Positions 19,246 through 28,281 of a stretch of DNA of 64,000 nt are shown here, one piece after another. The position numbers and the translations under genes were made by a program. Position 1 is the first letter of the stretch, and each line of letters starts with the position of its first letter. Location of the stretch: contig NZ_CP104207.1 in NCBI RefSeq assembly GCF_025244705.1, positions 2,976,001 to 3,040,000 of the forward strand, given 5' to 3'. This DNA comes from Sphingopyxis sp. PET50 (GTDB lineage Bacteria > Pseudomonadota > Alphaproteobacteria > Sphingomonadales > Sphingomonadaceae). The notes beneath the pieces were generated by a model. It did no database searches. It was not told where the DNA came from and saw nothing but the letters and a program-made list of their open reading frames with translations.

Positions 19246-20460
19246 GAGACGTCTTTCACAAGCGGGGATTGGACATGCTGGCGGCCGAAGCCGAGGCCAA
19301 GGACGCGGCCGGGGATGCGGCGTAGCAGCGGGATGGCGTCGAGCAGGCGGACCGCGAAGGGCACGCGGGTGATCCGGCCGCGCAGCATCGGTTCGACGAC
19401 CCGCCGGTGCGCGAAGCGCTGGAGCGCCTGCATCTTCGTGGTCGGCTTCCAGCGGCGCTCCTGTACCTTGGCGAGCAGCGGATCGGGGTCAGCGCCGGCG
19501 GCGAGCGGCGCGGCGAGGATGTTCGCCGCCGCGACCGCGTCCTGCACGGCGAGGTTGATGCCGACGCCGCCGACGGGCGACATCGCATGCGCGGCATCGC
19601 CGATCGCGAGCAGCCCAGGGCGCGACCAGCGCGTCAGCCGGTCGAGCGCGACCGAGAGCAATTTCACATCGTCGAAGCTTTGGATCGCGCCGATTCCCGC
19701 CGCGAGGCCAGGCGCGATCTCGACGATCCGTTCGCGGAACGCAGCGATGCCGCGCGCTTCGATCGGCGCGAAGCCGCCCTTCTCGATGATCCGGGCGCAC
19801 TGCCAATAATCGCCGCGCGGGATCGCGACGACCATGCCGCCCTTGTCGATCGTGCCGAGCGCGACCTCCGACATGTCCATCCCCGCAGGCACCGGAACGC
19901 GGAACCACAGCACGTCCATCGGCGCGCCGAGGTCTTCGAGCGGCAGCGCGGCGGCGGCGCGTAGTACCGAACGGCGGCCGTCGGCGGCGATGACCAGCCG
20001 CGCGGGCAGCGCCTCGCCGCTCGCCAGCATCACGCCACTGACGCGGTTCGCGGAATCATAGGTCAGCCCGGTCGCCTCGGTCGACATGCGCAGGTCGAAG
20101 GCCGGATAGTGCCTCCCCTGCCCCGCGATGAAATCGAGCAGATCCCATTGCGGCATCATCGCGACGAAGGGCGCCGCGACGGGCAGATGCTTCATCGTCG
20201 CGACCGTGTAGCGCCCGCCCAGAAGATTGAGCGTCATCGTGTCGATCGCGGCGTGGGGTTCCTTCAGAAGTTCATCCAGCAACCCGATCTCGTTGAACAG
20301 TTCGAGCGTCGAGGGATGCACCGTGTCGCCGCGGAAATCGCGCAGGAAGTCGGCGTGCTTTTCGAGCACGGTCACGCGCACTCCGGCGCGCGCGAAGAGC
20401 AACCCCGCGACCATCGCCGGCAGGGCCGCCGCCGACGATGATGACAGGATGCTCGCTCAT
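19242..20460 (-). CDS. FAD-dependent aromatic-ring monooxygenase family protein, frameshifted
   Basis: Class A flavoprotein monooxygenase. It has the N-terminal GxGxxG motif in IIVGGGPAGMVAGLLFARAG, the middle DGRRSVLRAAA motif (FAD/NAD contact) and the C-terminal GDAAHAMSPVGGVGINLAVQDA motif. Start MSEHPVIIVGGG at 20460. The frame shifts once near 20415-20421, where one extra base precedes GCCGGC; removing it joins the two parts perfectly. The stop overlaps the next gene's start by four bases. It is probably co-expressed with the Rieske oxygenase upstream, although a palindromic repeat separates them. The substrate is unknown; an aromatic hydroxylase is the usual role. Confidence 0.85.
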
Positions 20461-20568
20461 TCTCCCCTCCCGCTTGCGGGAGGGGCCGGGGAGGGCCTGT
20501 CCCGCTTCAAAAAATCATCGGGGAGGAAACAGGCCCTCCCCTCACCCCTCCCGCAAGCGGGAGGGGGC
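20461..20568. repeat. REP-like palindrome between oxygenase genes
   Basis: Two outward-facing copies of a GC-rich hairpin (CTCCCGCTTGCGGGAGGGG and CCTCCCGCAAGCGGGAGGGG) bracket about 70 bases that are themselves partly complementary (GAGGGCCTGT / ACAGGCCCTC). Closely related hairpins occur at 33266-33381, and a cousin with a CTTCAGGGG core at 31171-31300. The form is that of a bacterial REP doublet. Confidence 0.75.
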
Positions 20569-21741
20569 TTACCGGCTCCACCCCGCCGCGGGCGCCCGCT
20601 CCAGCCGCGCCTCGGGGATGATCTCACGCATCCGCGAGCAGAAATGCTTGAGGCAGACTTCCTTGTCGCTGAGCGGCCCCATCGAGAAGCTTTTCGACGC
20701 CATGCCCTGCTGGACGCGGGTGATCAGTTCGGTGTCCTCGGCATTGACCTGGCGGTTGATGCGCCAGTTGAGGTAGCGCGCCGCACGCATTTCGCGGCGC
20801 TCATCGGGAAGCACATAGCTGATCTCGCGGATCAGGCAGGTGGTCGGGCCAGTCGGCAGCCACTGCATGAAATCGACCTGGTCGGGATAGATGTCGAAGG
20901 CGACATTGGGCCACAGCTTGAAATAGAGCCAGTGACGCTGGCGGTTCTCGGGCAGGTGCGGGACGGGCGGCAGCAGCCGCTGGTACAGGCGCTCCGACCA
21001 GTTCGCCGACGGCCGGTCGATCAGATCGCCCCACATGCGATCGACTCGGCTCTCGGCCTCGACGCCATAGCTTTTGCCGAACAGGCGGGTGAGGCCCGGA
21101 TGCGCGACGGGGATATGGAGGCCGTCCGAATAATTGTCGCCGACATTCTTCCAGTTCACCGCGCGCGGGCGCAGCGTAACGCGGCCCAATGCGCCGAGTT
21201 CCTCGAAGCGATAGGGTGCGATCATCGCCTCATAGGGCGCCATCATCGCCGCGACCGATGGCCCGCCGTCATCCTCCAGCCGGACGAACCAGAAGCCGCG
21301 CCATCGTTCGAGGCCGACGGGGACGAGCCCCGCCTTGCCCTTGTCGAGCGTCGGGTAGCTCGCCGAATCGGGCACGCCGGTCAGCTGGCCGTCGAGGTCG
21401 TAGGTCCAGGCGTGATAGGGACAGACGAGCTTCTTCGCACAGCCCGCCGAACCGTCGACGAGGCGCGAACCGCGGTGGCGGCAGACGTTGGTGAAGGCGC
21501 GCACGGCGCGGTCGCCGCCGCGCACGACGATCACGCTCTCGCCGCAATAGTCGATGCTGTGCCAGTCGCCCGCGTTCGGAATGTCGCTGTCGTGGCACAC
21601 GACCTGCCAGCTGGGGCGGAAGATGCGGTCCATTTCGGCCGCGTAGAAATCCGGGTCGCTGTAGGTCCAGGCGGGCAACGACCAGCCGTCGAGGGGGTCG
21701 ATGGCCTGGAAGTTGTCGAAAGTGTCGCGCAGCGTTGCCAT
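20569..21741 (-). CDS. Rieske non-heme iron oxygenase, alpha subunit
   Basis: 390-residue aromatic-ring-hydroxylating-type oxygenase. The Rieske [2Fe-2S] site is C87-R-H89 and C107-P-Y-H110, and the mononuclear iron site follows in NVGDNYSDGLHIPVAHP (bridging Asp and two His). Length and single-subunit layout fit the group that includes choline/carnitine monooxygenase-like enzymes and demethylases. No reductase or beta subunit lies beside it. It is divergent from a TetR regulator, with a palindrome between them that probably controls both. Downstream on the same strand is an FAD monooxygenase and a CrtI-like oxidoreductase. Confidence 0.92.
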   Translation of the reverse strand: MATLRDTFDNFQAIDPLDGWSLPAWTYSDPDFYAAEMDRIFRPSWQVVCHDSDIPNAGDWHSIDYCGESVIVVRGGDRAVRAFTNVCRHRGSRLVDGSAGCAKKLVCPYHAWTYDLDGQLTGVPDSASYPTLDKGKAGLVPVGLERWRGFWFVRLEDDGGPSVAAMMAPYEAMIAPYRFEELGALGRVTLRPRAVNWKNVGDNYSDGLHIPVAHPGLTRLFGKSYGVEAESRVDRMWGDLIDRPSANWSERLYQRLLPPVPHLPENRQRHWLYFKLWPNVAFDIYPDQVDFMQWLPTGPTTCLIREISYVLPDERREMRAARYLNWRINRQVNAEDTELITRVQQGMASKSFSMGPLSDKEVCLKHFCSRMREIIPEARLERAPAAGWSR

Positions 21742-21751
21742 GAGTCGATCC

Positions 21752-21773
21752 TTGTTGTACAAGCGTATAACAA
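21752..21773. promoter_or_regulatory. Palindromic operator between Rieske oxygenase and TetR regulator
   Basis: TTGTTGTAC (21752-21760), four bases, then GTATAACAA (21765-21773): an inverted repeat of consensus TTGTTrTAC-N4-GTAyAACAA centred in the 33-base divergent gap. Its place directly at both starts is typical of a TetR-family autoregulatory operator. The palindrome is seen; binding is inferred. Confidence 0.7.
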
Positions 21774-21774
21774 C

Positions 21775-22365
21775 ATGCAGCCCGCTCGCCAAGCCTTTAC
21801 GCGCGAAAGCGCCGATGCCCGCCGCGCCGGCCTGATCGAGGCGACCGCGGCGTGCCTGGCGGAATTTGGCCTCGCGGGGACGAATGTGCGCGCGATCTGC
21901 GCGAAGGCGGGGGTGTCGCCGGGACTTTTGCGCCATTATTTCGACGGCATCGACGATCTGGTGGCGGCCACCTATCAGGCGACGAGCGACCGGATGGACG
22001 CGATCTTCGCCGACGCGGTCGCGGGCGCGGGGTCCGATCCGCGCGCGCGACTGACCGCCTATCTGACTGCAAGCTTCCGCCCGCCGGTCACTGATCCCGA
22101 ATTGCTCGGCGCATGGACCGCGTTCTGGGCGCTGGCGCGCAGCGACGCGCGCATGGGCGCGATCCACGCGGCGAGCTACGCCGGATATCGCGCGCGGCTT
22201 TGCGACCTGCTCACCGCGTGCGGCGCCCGCGATGCCGGGCGGCTGGCGATCATGCTGACCGCGATGGTCGATGGGCTGTGGCTCGAACTGTCGCTCGATG
22301 CGGAAAGTTTCGGTGCCGAAGCAGCGGTGGCGATGATCGAGCGGACAGTGGCGGCGCTAGTTTAG
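21775..22365 (+). CDS. TetR-family transcriptional regulator (BetI-like)
   Basis: 196 residues. The N-terminal helix-turn-helix is ARRAGLIEATAACLAEFGLAGTNVRAICAKAGVSPGLLRHYF, with the spacing and the GLLRHYF recognition-helix end seen in BetI and related repressors; the rest is an alpha-helical ligand domain. It is divergent from the Rieske oxygenase and begins one base after a palindromic operator, so repression of both promoters, relieved by the pathway substrate, is likely. The effector is unknown. Confidence 0.88.
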   Translation: MQPARQAFTRESADARRAGLIEATAACLAEFGLAGTNVRAICAKAGVSPGLLRHYFDGIDDLVAATYQATSDRMDAIFADAVAGAGSDPRARLTAYLTASFRPPVTDPELLGAWTAFWALARSDARMGAIHAASYAGYRARLCDLLTACGARDAGRLAIMLTAMVDGLWLELSLDAESFGAEAAVAMIERTVAALV

Positions 22366-22378
22366 CTTACTCCGACGC

Positions 22379-22466
22379 CGTTCGCCCTGAGCTTGTCGAA
22401 GGGCCGTCCTTTTTCTTAACAGCGCCAAAAGGAAAAACGGTGCTTCGACAAGCTCAGCACGAGCGG
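22379..22466. repeat. Composite hairpin repeat with TTCGACAAGCTCAG core
   Basis: CGTTCGCCCTGAGCTTGTCG and its imperfect complement CGACAAGCTCAGCACGAGCGG, with an AAAACGG/CCGTCCTTTTT-type inner extension, form a long hairpin between two convergent genes. The same core recurs at 23993, 27254, 28151 and 63165. It may act as a bidirectional terminator; it is a repeat family common in sphingomonad genomes. Confidence 0.75.
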
Positions 22467-22486
22467 ATTTAAGGGTAGCGCTCGGA

Positions 22487-23860
22487 CTATCTCGACAAAT
22501 CCCTCAGCAAACTGTCCCAATGCGCCAGCGCCGGGGCGATGCCGTCGACCGGAACCCGCTCGTTGAGGCCGTGCGCATAGCTGTCGCTGGCCTTGGAAAA
22601 GAGCCCCGCGACGCCGTAGCTCGGCACGCCGTGCGCGCGGAAATGATAGGAGTCGGTCGCGCCCGCGCTCATCGACGGGATGATCGGCAGGCCCGGCGCG
22701 CGGGCGTGGACCGCCCTGGTCACCGCCGCCATGACGTCGGAACGCAGCGGCGAGGCGTCGCTGGCGCTGGCGTCGGGATCGGGGTTCACCTTGACCGCCG
22801 GGTCGGCGATCACCCGTTCGAGCTCAGCGCGCACCGTTTCGACGGGCACCCCGGGGAAGATACGGCAGTTGATGTTCGCGGTCGCGCGCTGGGGCAGCGC
22901 ATTTTCGGCGTGGCCGCCCCTGACCAGCGTCGGCACGCAGGTGGTGCCGATCTGGCCGATATATTCGGGGTCGGCGCGGATCGCGGCGATGGCTTTGGCA
23001 TCGGTCGGATCGGCGGCGAAGGCGCGGAGCGCGGCGCCGATGTCGCCGCCGACCTGATCGGCGACGATCGGCATGCCGACCCTGGTCAGCTCGTTCTGCT
23101 GCGGCGTGAAACGATAGGCGCCGACCTTCGCCAGCGCATTCGCGAGCTGGACGATGGCGTTGGTGTCCGACGGGCGCGAGCTGTGGCCGCCGGGGTTGGT
23201 GACCTCGAGCGTGAAGTCGGCATAGGTCTTCTCGCCCGCCTGCAGCCCATAATATTGCGGCTTGCCGTCCTCGGCGATGAGCCCGCCGCCGCCGTCGCCG
23301 TTCAGCGCGAATTCGGCGTTCTTGTATTTCGCCGCAAGCGCGCGCGTCGTCGTCATCGACGTCTCCTCGTCGCCCGAGAGCAGCAGGATGATCGAGCGTT
23401 TCGGCTTGAAGCCGTCCTTTTTCAGCTGCGCCATCGTCGCGACCATCATCGCGACGTCGAACTTGTTGTCCTCCGACCCGCGCCCGAAGATATAGCCATT
23501 TTCCTCGACCGGCACGAAGGGATCGCGCGTCCAGTCCTTCGCGTCGGCCTCGACCACGTCCATATGGCCGAGCAGCACGATCGGCTTTCCCTTGCCCGTG
23601 CCGTGGAGCGTCGCGGCGAAGGTCGCGGTTTCGCCCATGGGGGTGATTTCGATGTCGCTGTCGGCATAGCCCGCGGCCTTGAGCACGCCGGCATAATAGG
23701 CCGCAAGTTCGGGCACCTTGCCGCGGCCCTCGACCGTCGGGATCGCGACGCTGTCCATCAGGATCTTCTTCGCCGCTTGCGAATCGGCGGGCTTGGCATG
23801 GACGGGCGCGGCGGCGAGCAGGGCGGCGGCGAGGGCGAGCGGGGCGGTAAGGTTGCGCAT
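22487..23860 (-). CDS. Exported M20 family metallopeptidase
   Basis: 457 residues with a signal peptide (MRNLTAPLALAAALLAAAPVHA). The M20/ArgE/CPG2 di-zinc motifs are present: VLLGHMDVVEAD (His and Asp ligands), GRGSEDNKFDVAMMVATM and LLSGDEETSMT (catalytic Glu and zinc Glu), then the dimerisation domain with NPGGHSSRPS. The C-terminal ligand segment is DSYAHGLNERVPV. It acts as an aminoacylase or carboxypeptidase on small peptides or N-acylated amino acids, probably in the periplasm. It is monocistronic, with hairpin repeats on both sides. The exact substrate is unknown. Confidence 0.92.
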   Translation of the reverse strand: MRNLTAPLALAAALLAAAPVHAKPADSQAAKKILMDSVAIPTVEGRGKVPELAAYYAGVLKAAGYADSDIEITPMGETATFAATLHGTGKGKPIVLLGHMDVVEADAKDWTRDPFVPVEENGYIFGRGSEDNKFDVAMMVATMAQLKKDGFKPKRSIILLLSGDEETSMTTTRALAAKYKNAEFALNGDGGGGLIAEDGKPQYYGLQAGEKTYADFTLEVTNPGGHSSRPSDTNAIVQLANALAKVGAYRFTPQQNELTRVGMPIVADQVGGDIGAALRAFAADPTDAKAIAAIRADPEYIGQIGTTCVPTLVRGGHAENALPQRATANINCRIFPGVPVETVRAELERVIADPAVKVNPDPDASASDASPLRSDVMAAVTRAVHARAPGLPIIPSMSAGATDSYHFRAHGVPSYGVAGLFSKASDSYAHGLNERVPVDGIAPALAHWDSLLRDLSR

Positions 23861-23908
23861 GGCGCGACTATGGCGCGTCCGTTCGGCTTCACAAGGGGCT
23901 GCGGAATG

Positions 23909-24148
23909 ATTCGCGCAGAGACCACAGAGCACGCAGTGATTTGGTTCACGCGGAGACGCGGAGGCGCGGAGAGGACAGGTCAACACCAACGCCGTTCGCC
24001 CTGAGCTTGTCGAAGGGCCGTTCTTGCTTTGCGACGCCGAAAGAGAAGGACGGTGCTTCGACAAGCTCAGCACGAACGGCGTTGGGTTATTCTCTCCGCG
24101 TGAACATCCTTCTTTCTTCTCTGCGTGCTCTGCGGTCTCTGCGCGAAT
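23909..24148. repeat. Triple-nested palindromic repeat, 240 bases
   Basis: Three concentric inverted repeats. Outer arms at 23909-23936 and 24121-24148 are 28 bases with one mismatch (ATTCGCGCAGAGACC...). Middle arms GGTTCACGCGGAGA and its complement lie at 23944 and 24092. The inner arms are the CGTTCGCCCTGAGCTTGTCG family at 23993-24080. Each layer is also found separately elsewhere in sphingomonad-type intergenic repeats, so the element looks assembled by nesting. No gene lies in it. Confidence 0.8.
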
Positions 24149-24153
24149 TCCCT

Positions 24154-24810
24154 TCAAGCCGCCTTCCACCCCTTCGGCGCCGGCGTCTTCGGCTGGTACC
24201 GGCACAGGTCTACGACCGGACAGCGCCAGCATTCGGGCGTCCGCGCCTTGCAGATGTAGCGGCCGTGGAGGATCAGCCAGTGATGCGCGCCGACACGGAA
24301 AGGCTGCGGGGTTTCCTTTTCCAGCTTCTTCTCGACCGCAAGCACCGTCTTGCCGGGCGCGAGGCCGGTGCGGTTGCCGACGCGGAAGATGTGGGTGTCG
24401 ACCGCGAAGGTTTCGGCCCCGAAGGCGCAGTTCATCACGACATTGGCGGTCTTGCGCCCGACGCCGGGCAGCAGGGTGAGCGTGTCGCGGTCGGCGGGCA
24501 CCTCCCCCCCGAAATCGCGGACGAGGATTTCGGACAAGGCGATGACATTCTTCGCCTTCGCATTGAACAGGCCGATCGTCCTGATGTGCCGTTTCAGCCC
24601 TTCCTCGCCGAGGTCGAGCATCTGCTGCGGGGTCTTCACCTCCTGAAACAGCAGCCGCGTCGCCTTGTTCACGCCGACGTCGGTCGCCTGCGCCGACAGG
24701 ACCACCGCGACGAGCAACTGATAGGTGTTACCGAACTGCAGCTCGGTCTCGGGACTCGGGTTCAGCTCCGCGAGGCGGCGGTAGAATTCGAAGATGTCGG
24801 CCTTTTTCAT
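24154..24810 (-). CDS. nth: Endonuclease III
   Basis: Base-excision repair DNA glycosylase/AP lyase acting on oxidised pyrimidines. 218 residues. The helix-hairpin-helix is LPGVGRKTANVV with catalytic K120, and the aspartate D138 is in VDTHIFRV. The [4Fe-4S] cluster cysteines are C187-X6-C194-X2-C197-X5-C203. All numbers coincide with the E. coli enzyme. The start at 24810 overlaps the upstream M48 protease stop by four bases (ATGA), so the two are co-translated. Confidence 0.98.
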   Translation of the reverse strand: MKKADIFEFYRRLAELNPSPETELQFGNTYQLLVAVVLSAQATDVGVNKATRLLFQEVKTPQQMLDLGEEGLKRHIRTIGLFNAKAKNVIALSEILVRDFGGEVPADRDTLTLLPGVGRKTANVVMNCAFGAETFAVDTHIFRVGNRTGLAPGKTVLAVEKKLEKETPQPFRVGAHHWLILHGRYICKARTPECWRCPVVDLCRYQPKTPAPKGWKAA

Positions 24811-25974
24811 TTTGCTTCGGGCGGATGCGCCGCCTTCCACTCCATCGCGGCGCGGACGCGGCGTTCGACCGAGGGGTGCGAATAGAAGAGGAACTCCTCG
24901 ATCCCGTTCGGGCGCGGATTGCGATATTCGGCGGTCTTGACCAATGCGCTGGCGAGCGCGTCGGGCAGGTTAACCGTTTTCAGCGAATAGGCGTCGGCGG
25001 CGCTTTCGTCGGTGCGCGAGAGCGTGTTGAGGATCGGCTGCGCGAGGAAGGCGAACAGCGACAGCAGGAACATCATCACCGGGAAGCCGCGCGGATCGCC
25101 GATCGCGGCGTCGCTGCCGAAGGCGCGCGCGACGCGCGGGAAGAGCCGGTCGGCGAGGAAGAAGAGCAGCACCGCGAGCAGCGAAAAGACCGCCACCCCG
25201 ATCCAGATATGGCCGAGCACATAATGGCCGATCTCGTGCCCCGTCACCGCCTTCACCTCGTCGAGCGAGGCGCCCTTCAGCGCGACGTCGGAGATGGCGA
25301 TGCGCGCCGAATTGCCGATGCCCGACACATTGGCGGTGAAATTATTCGACTGGCGCGAGCCGTCGTACAGGAAGATGCGGCCCGGCTCGATCCCCGCCTC
25401 CTTCGCCTGCACCACCAGCGCATCGCGGACCGGGCCGAGCCGGAACGGGCTTATAATCGTTGAACAGCGGCTCGACGACGATCGGCGCGGCGAGCAGCAG
25501 CAGCGAGATGGCGAAGGCCGCGAGCGCGCCCGACCAGATCCACCAGCGCCGCCCCGCGCGGCGGATCAGCGCATAGATGCCGACAAAGAAGAGCGCGCCG
25601 AACAGCGTCGAGATGACGGTGCCGATCGCCCCTTGGCCCAGCCAGTCGCCGAGCGGCTGGCTGGTCCGGCCATAGGCGGTCTCGCGCCACCAGCCCTCGT
25701 ACAGATTCCAGGGCAGGGTGAGAATCGCCGAAAGCAGCAGAAAGGCGGCGCAGACGAGGAAGGTGCGCAGCACAAAACCCCGCTTGCCGAGCCGCGCCTC
25801 GATGCGGTCGAGAATGCGCAGGCGGACGAAGAGGAAGGTGACGAGCGCCGCGACGACGACGTTCCAGAAACCGAGCCATTCGGCGCCGCGCGTATAGGCG
25901 GCGGCCTTGGCGAGTGCGGCGGGACCGAGCGCGTCGATGTATGCGGCGGTGGCGGCGGCGGGATCGAAGGTCAT
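24807..25974 (-). CDS. M48 family membrane metalloprotease (Ste24/CAAX protease-like), frameshifted
   Basis: Integral-membrane zinc protease. Several hydrophobic segments surround a C-terminal catalytic domain with HEIGH in KAVTGHEIGHYVLGH and the downstream zinc ligand in RTDESAADAYSL. The family covers Ste24-type CAAX proteases and HtpX-like quality-control proteases; with no prenylation in bacteria, a quality-control role is likelier. The frame breaks at 25434-25440 (GCCGAGC on the plus strand). Restoring GCCGGC gives FNDYKPVPAGPVRDALVVQA without a gap. It is followed by nth with a four-base overlap. Confidence 0.88.
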
Positions 25975-25994
25975 GGCAAGGCTCCGGGCGGGGA

Positions 25995-26519
25995 TCAGCG
26001 CAGCCAGCGGCTGAGCGACGGGAAGGCGGGCAGGCCCTCGGCGAGCGCGGTGCGCAGGTCGGCGGTCATGCCGTAGACGCCGAGCATCGGCGCGCCGATA
26101 TAATGGCCGGTGGCATAGGCGGTGATCAGCGCCGCGCTGTCGCCGCGATAGCCGCCGTCGTGGAACAGCTGCCGCAGCGGCAGGCCGCACGGCAAGGACG
26201 CCGCATAGGACCAGGCGATCGCGACCATCTCGTCGGTCGGATCGGCGACGAGCGGGCCGAGCGTCCCCCGCTCCTCGGCCGGGACGGCGGCGATATGCCC
26301 CGCCTCGTGCAGCAGGTCGCCGGGCCAGACCGGGGTTTCGGGGTCGATCAGGATGCGGCCCTCCACGATCGCGAGGCCGCCCAGCAATTGCTCCTTCTGC
26401 TCGCCGATCCAGTCGACCTCGATCCCGATGTCCTCGAGAAAGGGCAGGATGCGCGCCGCCGCCGCCTCGCCGCCGCCCTCGTCGCGCCAGGTGCAGGCGG
26501 ATGCGGTGACCTTGGTCAA
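25995..26519 (-). CDS. Conserved hypothetical protein with HEAGH motif
   Basis: 174 residues, unrecognised. It begins at a TTG (26519) whose last bases form the dapB stop (TTGA overlap), so translation is coupled to dapB. Its centre contains GDLLHEAGHIAAVPAEERG, an HExxH zinc-metalloprotease-type motif, but the rest resembles no protease domain I can name. No signal peptide or membrane segment is visible. The gene ends 20 bases before the membrane M48 protease start. A metal-dependent hydrolase is possible; it may instead be a degenerate peptidase-like fold. Confidence 0.65.
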   Translation of the reverse strand: MTKVTASACTWRDEGGGEAAAARILPFLEDIGIEVDWIGEQKEQLLGGLAIVEGRILIDPETPVWPGDLLHEAGHIAAVPAEERGTLGPLVADPTDEMVAIAWSYAASLPCGLPLRQLFHDGGYRGDSAALITAYATGHYIGAPMLGVYGMTADLRTALAEGLPAFPSLSRWLR

Positions 26520-27241
26520 AGGCCCAGCACCTGCGGCATGGTGTAGCGGCCCGGCTTCCGGTGGATCAGCCACAGCGCCGCCTTCACCGCCCCGCGCGCG
26601 AAGATCATGCGGTTTTCGGCGCGGTGCGAGAGGGTGATCATCTCCTCGTTGTCGGCGAAGACGACGTCATGGTCGCCCGCGACGGTGCCGCCGCGCACAC
26701 TCGCGAAGCCGATCTTGCCATGGCCGCGCGCGCCGGTGACGCCGTCGCGGCCGCGTTCGGAGCATCGGGCGAGGTCGATGTCGCGTCCCTCGGCGGCGGC
26801 CTGGCCGAGCAGCAGCGCCGTGCCGCTGGGGGCGTCGACCTTCATCCGGTGGTGCATTTCGACGATTTCGATATCCCAGTCGGCGTCGAGGCGGCTCGCC
26901 GCCTCCTTCACCAGATGCGCGAGCAGGGTGACGCCGAGCGACGTGTTTCCGGTCTGCAGCACCGCGATGTCGCGGCCGGCGTCGTCGATCAGCCAATGGT
27001 GGCGCTCCTCGAGCCCGGTGGTGCCGATGACGATCGGCTTCTTCGCCGCGACGCAGGCGTCGAGCGTCGCTTCCAGCGCGGCGGGGGCGGAGAAATCGAC
27101 GAGCACGGCGGCGCGCGCGGCGAGGCCGGCGATGTCGCCGCCCTTGTCGATGCCGCAATGCCCCGCCCCCGCCTCCGCCGCGGCGGCGGCGAGCACGACG
27201 CCCATGCGGCCCTGGCTGCCGACGATGCCGATGCTGGTCAT
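26516..27241 (-). CDS. dapB: 4-hydroxy-tetrahydrodipicolinate reductase
   Basis: Cytosolic NAD(P)H-dependent reductase of the lysine/meso-diaminopimelate pathway, 241 residues. It has the N-terminal dinucleotide motif IGIVGSQGRMG, the VIGTTGL segment, and the active-site signature EIVEMHHRMKVDAPSGTA with the catalytic His and Lys. The length is slightly shorter than the E. coli enzyme (273), as is typical for sphingomonads. The stop overlaps the start of the HEAGH protein gene. A composite repeat lies upstream. Confidence 0.97.
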   Translation of the reverse strand: MTSIGIVGSQGRMGVVLAAAAAEAGAGHCGIDKGGDIAGLAARAAVLVDFSAPAALEATLDACVAAKKPIVIGTTGLEERHHWLIDDAGRDIAVLQTGNTSLGVTLLAHLVKEAASRLDADWDIEIVEMHHRMKVDAPSGTALLLGQAAAEGRDIDLARCSERGRDGVTGARGHGKIGFASVRGGTVAGDHDVVFADNEEMITLSHRAENRMIFARGAVKAALWLIHRKPGRYTMPQVLGL

Positions 27242-27253
27242 TTTCCCATATCC

Positions 27254-27376
27254 CCGTTCGCCCCGAGCTTGTCGAAGGGCTGTCCTTGTACCATCACGCC
27301 ATAAGAGGAAGAACGGTCCTTCGACAAGGCTCTCCCGAGCGCCTGCAAGGCAGTCGAGGGGCTCAGGACGAACGGA
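27254..27376. repeat. Composite hairpin repeat, interrupted copy
   Basis: CCGTTCGCCCCGAGCTTGTCG on the left pairs with a right arm TTCGACAAG ... CTCAGGACGAACGG that is split by an extra stretch of roughly 30 bases (27330-27362). This is the only copy in the window with an insertion in one arm. It lies between divergent dapB and the sirtuin gene. Confidence 0.65.
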
Positions 27377-27385
27377 GTTCATGTT

Positions 27386-28091
27386 TTGCGCCACATACAG
27401 AATATCGTCATCCTGACCGGCGCCGGGGTCTCGGCCGAGAGCGGCATCGACACGTTTCGCGACGGCGGCGGATTGTGGGAACAGCACCGGGTCGAGGATG
27501 TCGCGACGCCCGAGGCGTTCGCGCGCGACCCCGACCTCGTCCATCGTTTCTATGACGCGCGGCGCGCGGCGATCCAGACGAAGGTGCCCAATGCGGCGCA
27601 TGAAGCGCTGGCGCGGCTCGATGCGGGGTGGCCGGGCGAACTGCTGATCGTGACGCAGAATGTCGACGACCTGCACGAACGCGCGGGGGCGAAGCGGCTG
27701 ATCCATATGCATGGCGAGCATCTGAAGGCCTGGTGCGCGGGATGCGACGGGCGGAGCGGCTGGACGGGGACGCTGATCGACCGGCCGGTGTGCCCGGCGT
27801 GCGGCGTGGCGGGCCATCTGCGCCCCGACGTCGTGTGGTTCGGCGAGATGCCCTATCATATGGACACCATCTATCGCGCGCTGAACCGCGCCGACCTGTT
27901 CGTGTCGATCGGGACGTCGGGCGCGGTCTATCCCGCCGCGGGCTTCGTGCGCGAGGCGCGGGCGAGCGGGGCGCGGACGCTGGAACTCAATATGGAGCCG
28001 AGCCAGGGATCGCACTGGTTCGACGAGGCACGGCACGGACCGGCGGGGCTGCTGGTGCTAGGCGTGGGTGGAGGAAGTTTTGGCGAATTAA
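27386..28091 (+). CDS. cobB: Sir2-family NAD-dependent protein deacylase, frameshifted near the end
   Basis: Cytosolic NAD-dependent lysine deacylase. It has the NAD motif GAGVSAESGIDTFRDGGGLW, TQNVDDLHERAG, the catalytic His in LIHMHGEH, a four-cysteine zinc site (CAGC ... CPAC) and the late NAD contact GTSGAVYPAAG. The start is TTG at 27386; the nearby ATG at 27381 is out of frame. Near the C-terminus the 7-mer GCTAGGC (28057-28063) throws the frame into the following repeat. Reading GCCGGC gives the natural end LLVPAWVEEVLAN and a TAA at 28089. Divergent from dapB. Confidence 0.93.
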
Positions 28092-28115
28092 CGCGGGCGA
28101 TCGCGTTTCCCCTTT

Positions 28116-28276
28116 TCTCACACAAAGACACAAAGAGGGCATATCATTTCCGTTCGCCCTGAGCTTGTCGAAGGGCCGTTCTTTTCTTGCGACGTTGCAA
28201 GAGAAGGACGGTGCTTCGACAAGCTCAGCACAAACGGATCGGGAGAAGGCCACCCTCTTCGTGTCTTTGTGTGAGA
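28116..28276. repeat. Nested palindromic repeat between convergent genes
   Basis: Outer arms TCTCACACAAAGACACAAAG (28116) and its complement ending at 28276 enclose an inner TTCGACAAGCTCAG-type hairpin (CGTTCGCCCTGAGCTTGTCG at 28151; CTTCGACAAGCTCAGCAC at 28214). It sits between the convergent sirtuin and tadA genes. Confidence 0.78.
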
Positions 28277-28281
28277 TTTTC

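Noticed and set aside
20227-22365. 712-residue plus-strand frame covering the Rieske gene and running into TetR
   Set aside because: The part before 21775 is antisense to a clear Rieske oxygenase; only the TetR portion is real.
23909-24148. CRISPR-like array
   Set aside because: The repeats are inverted and nested, not direct repeats with regular unique spacers.
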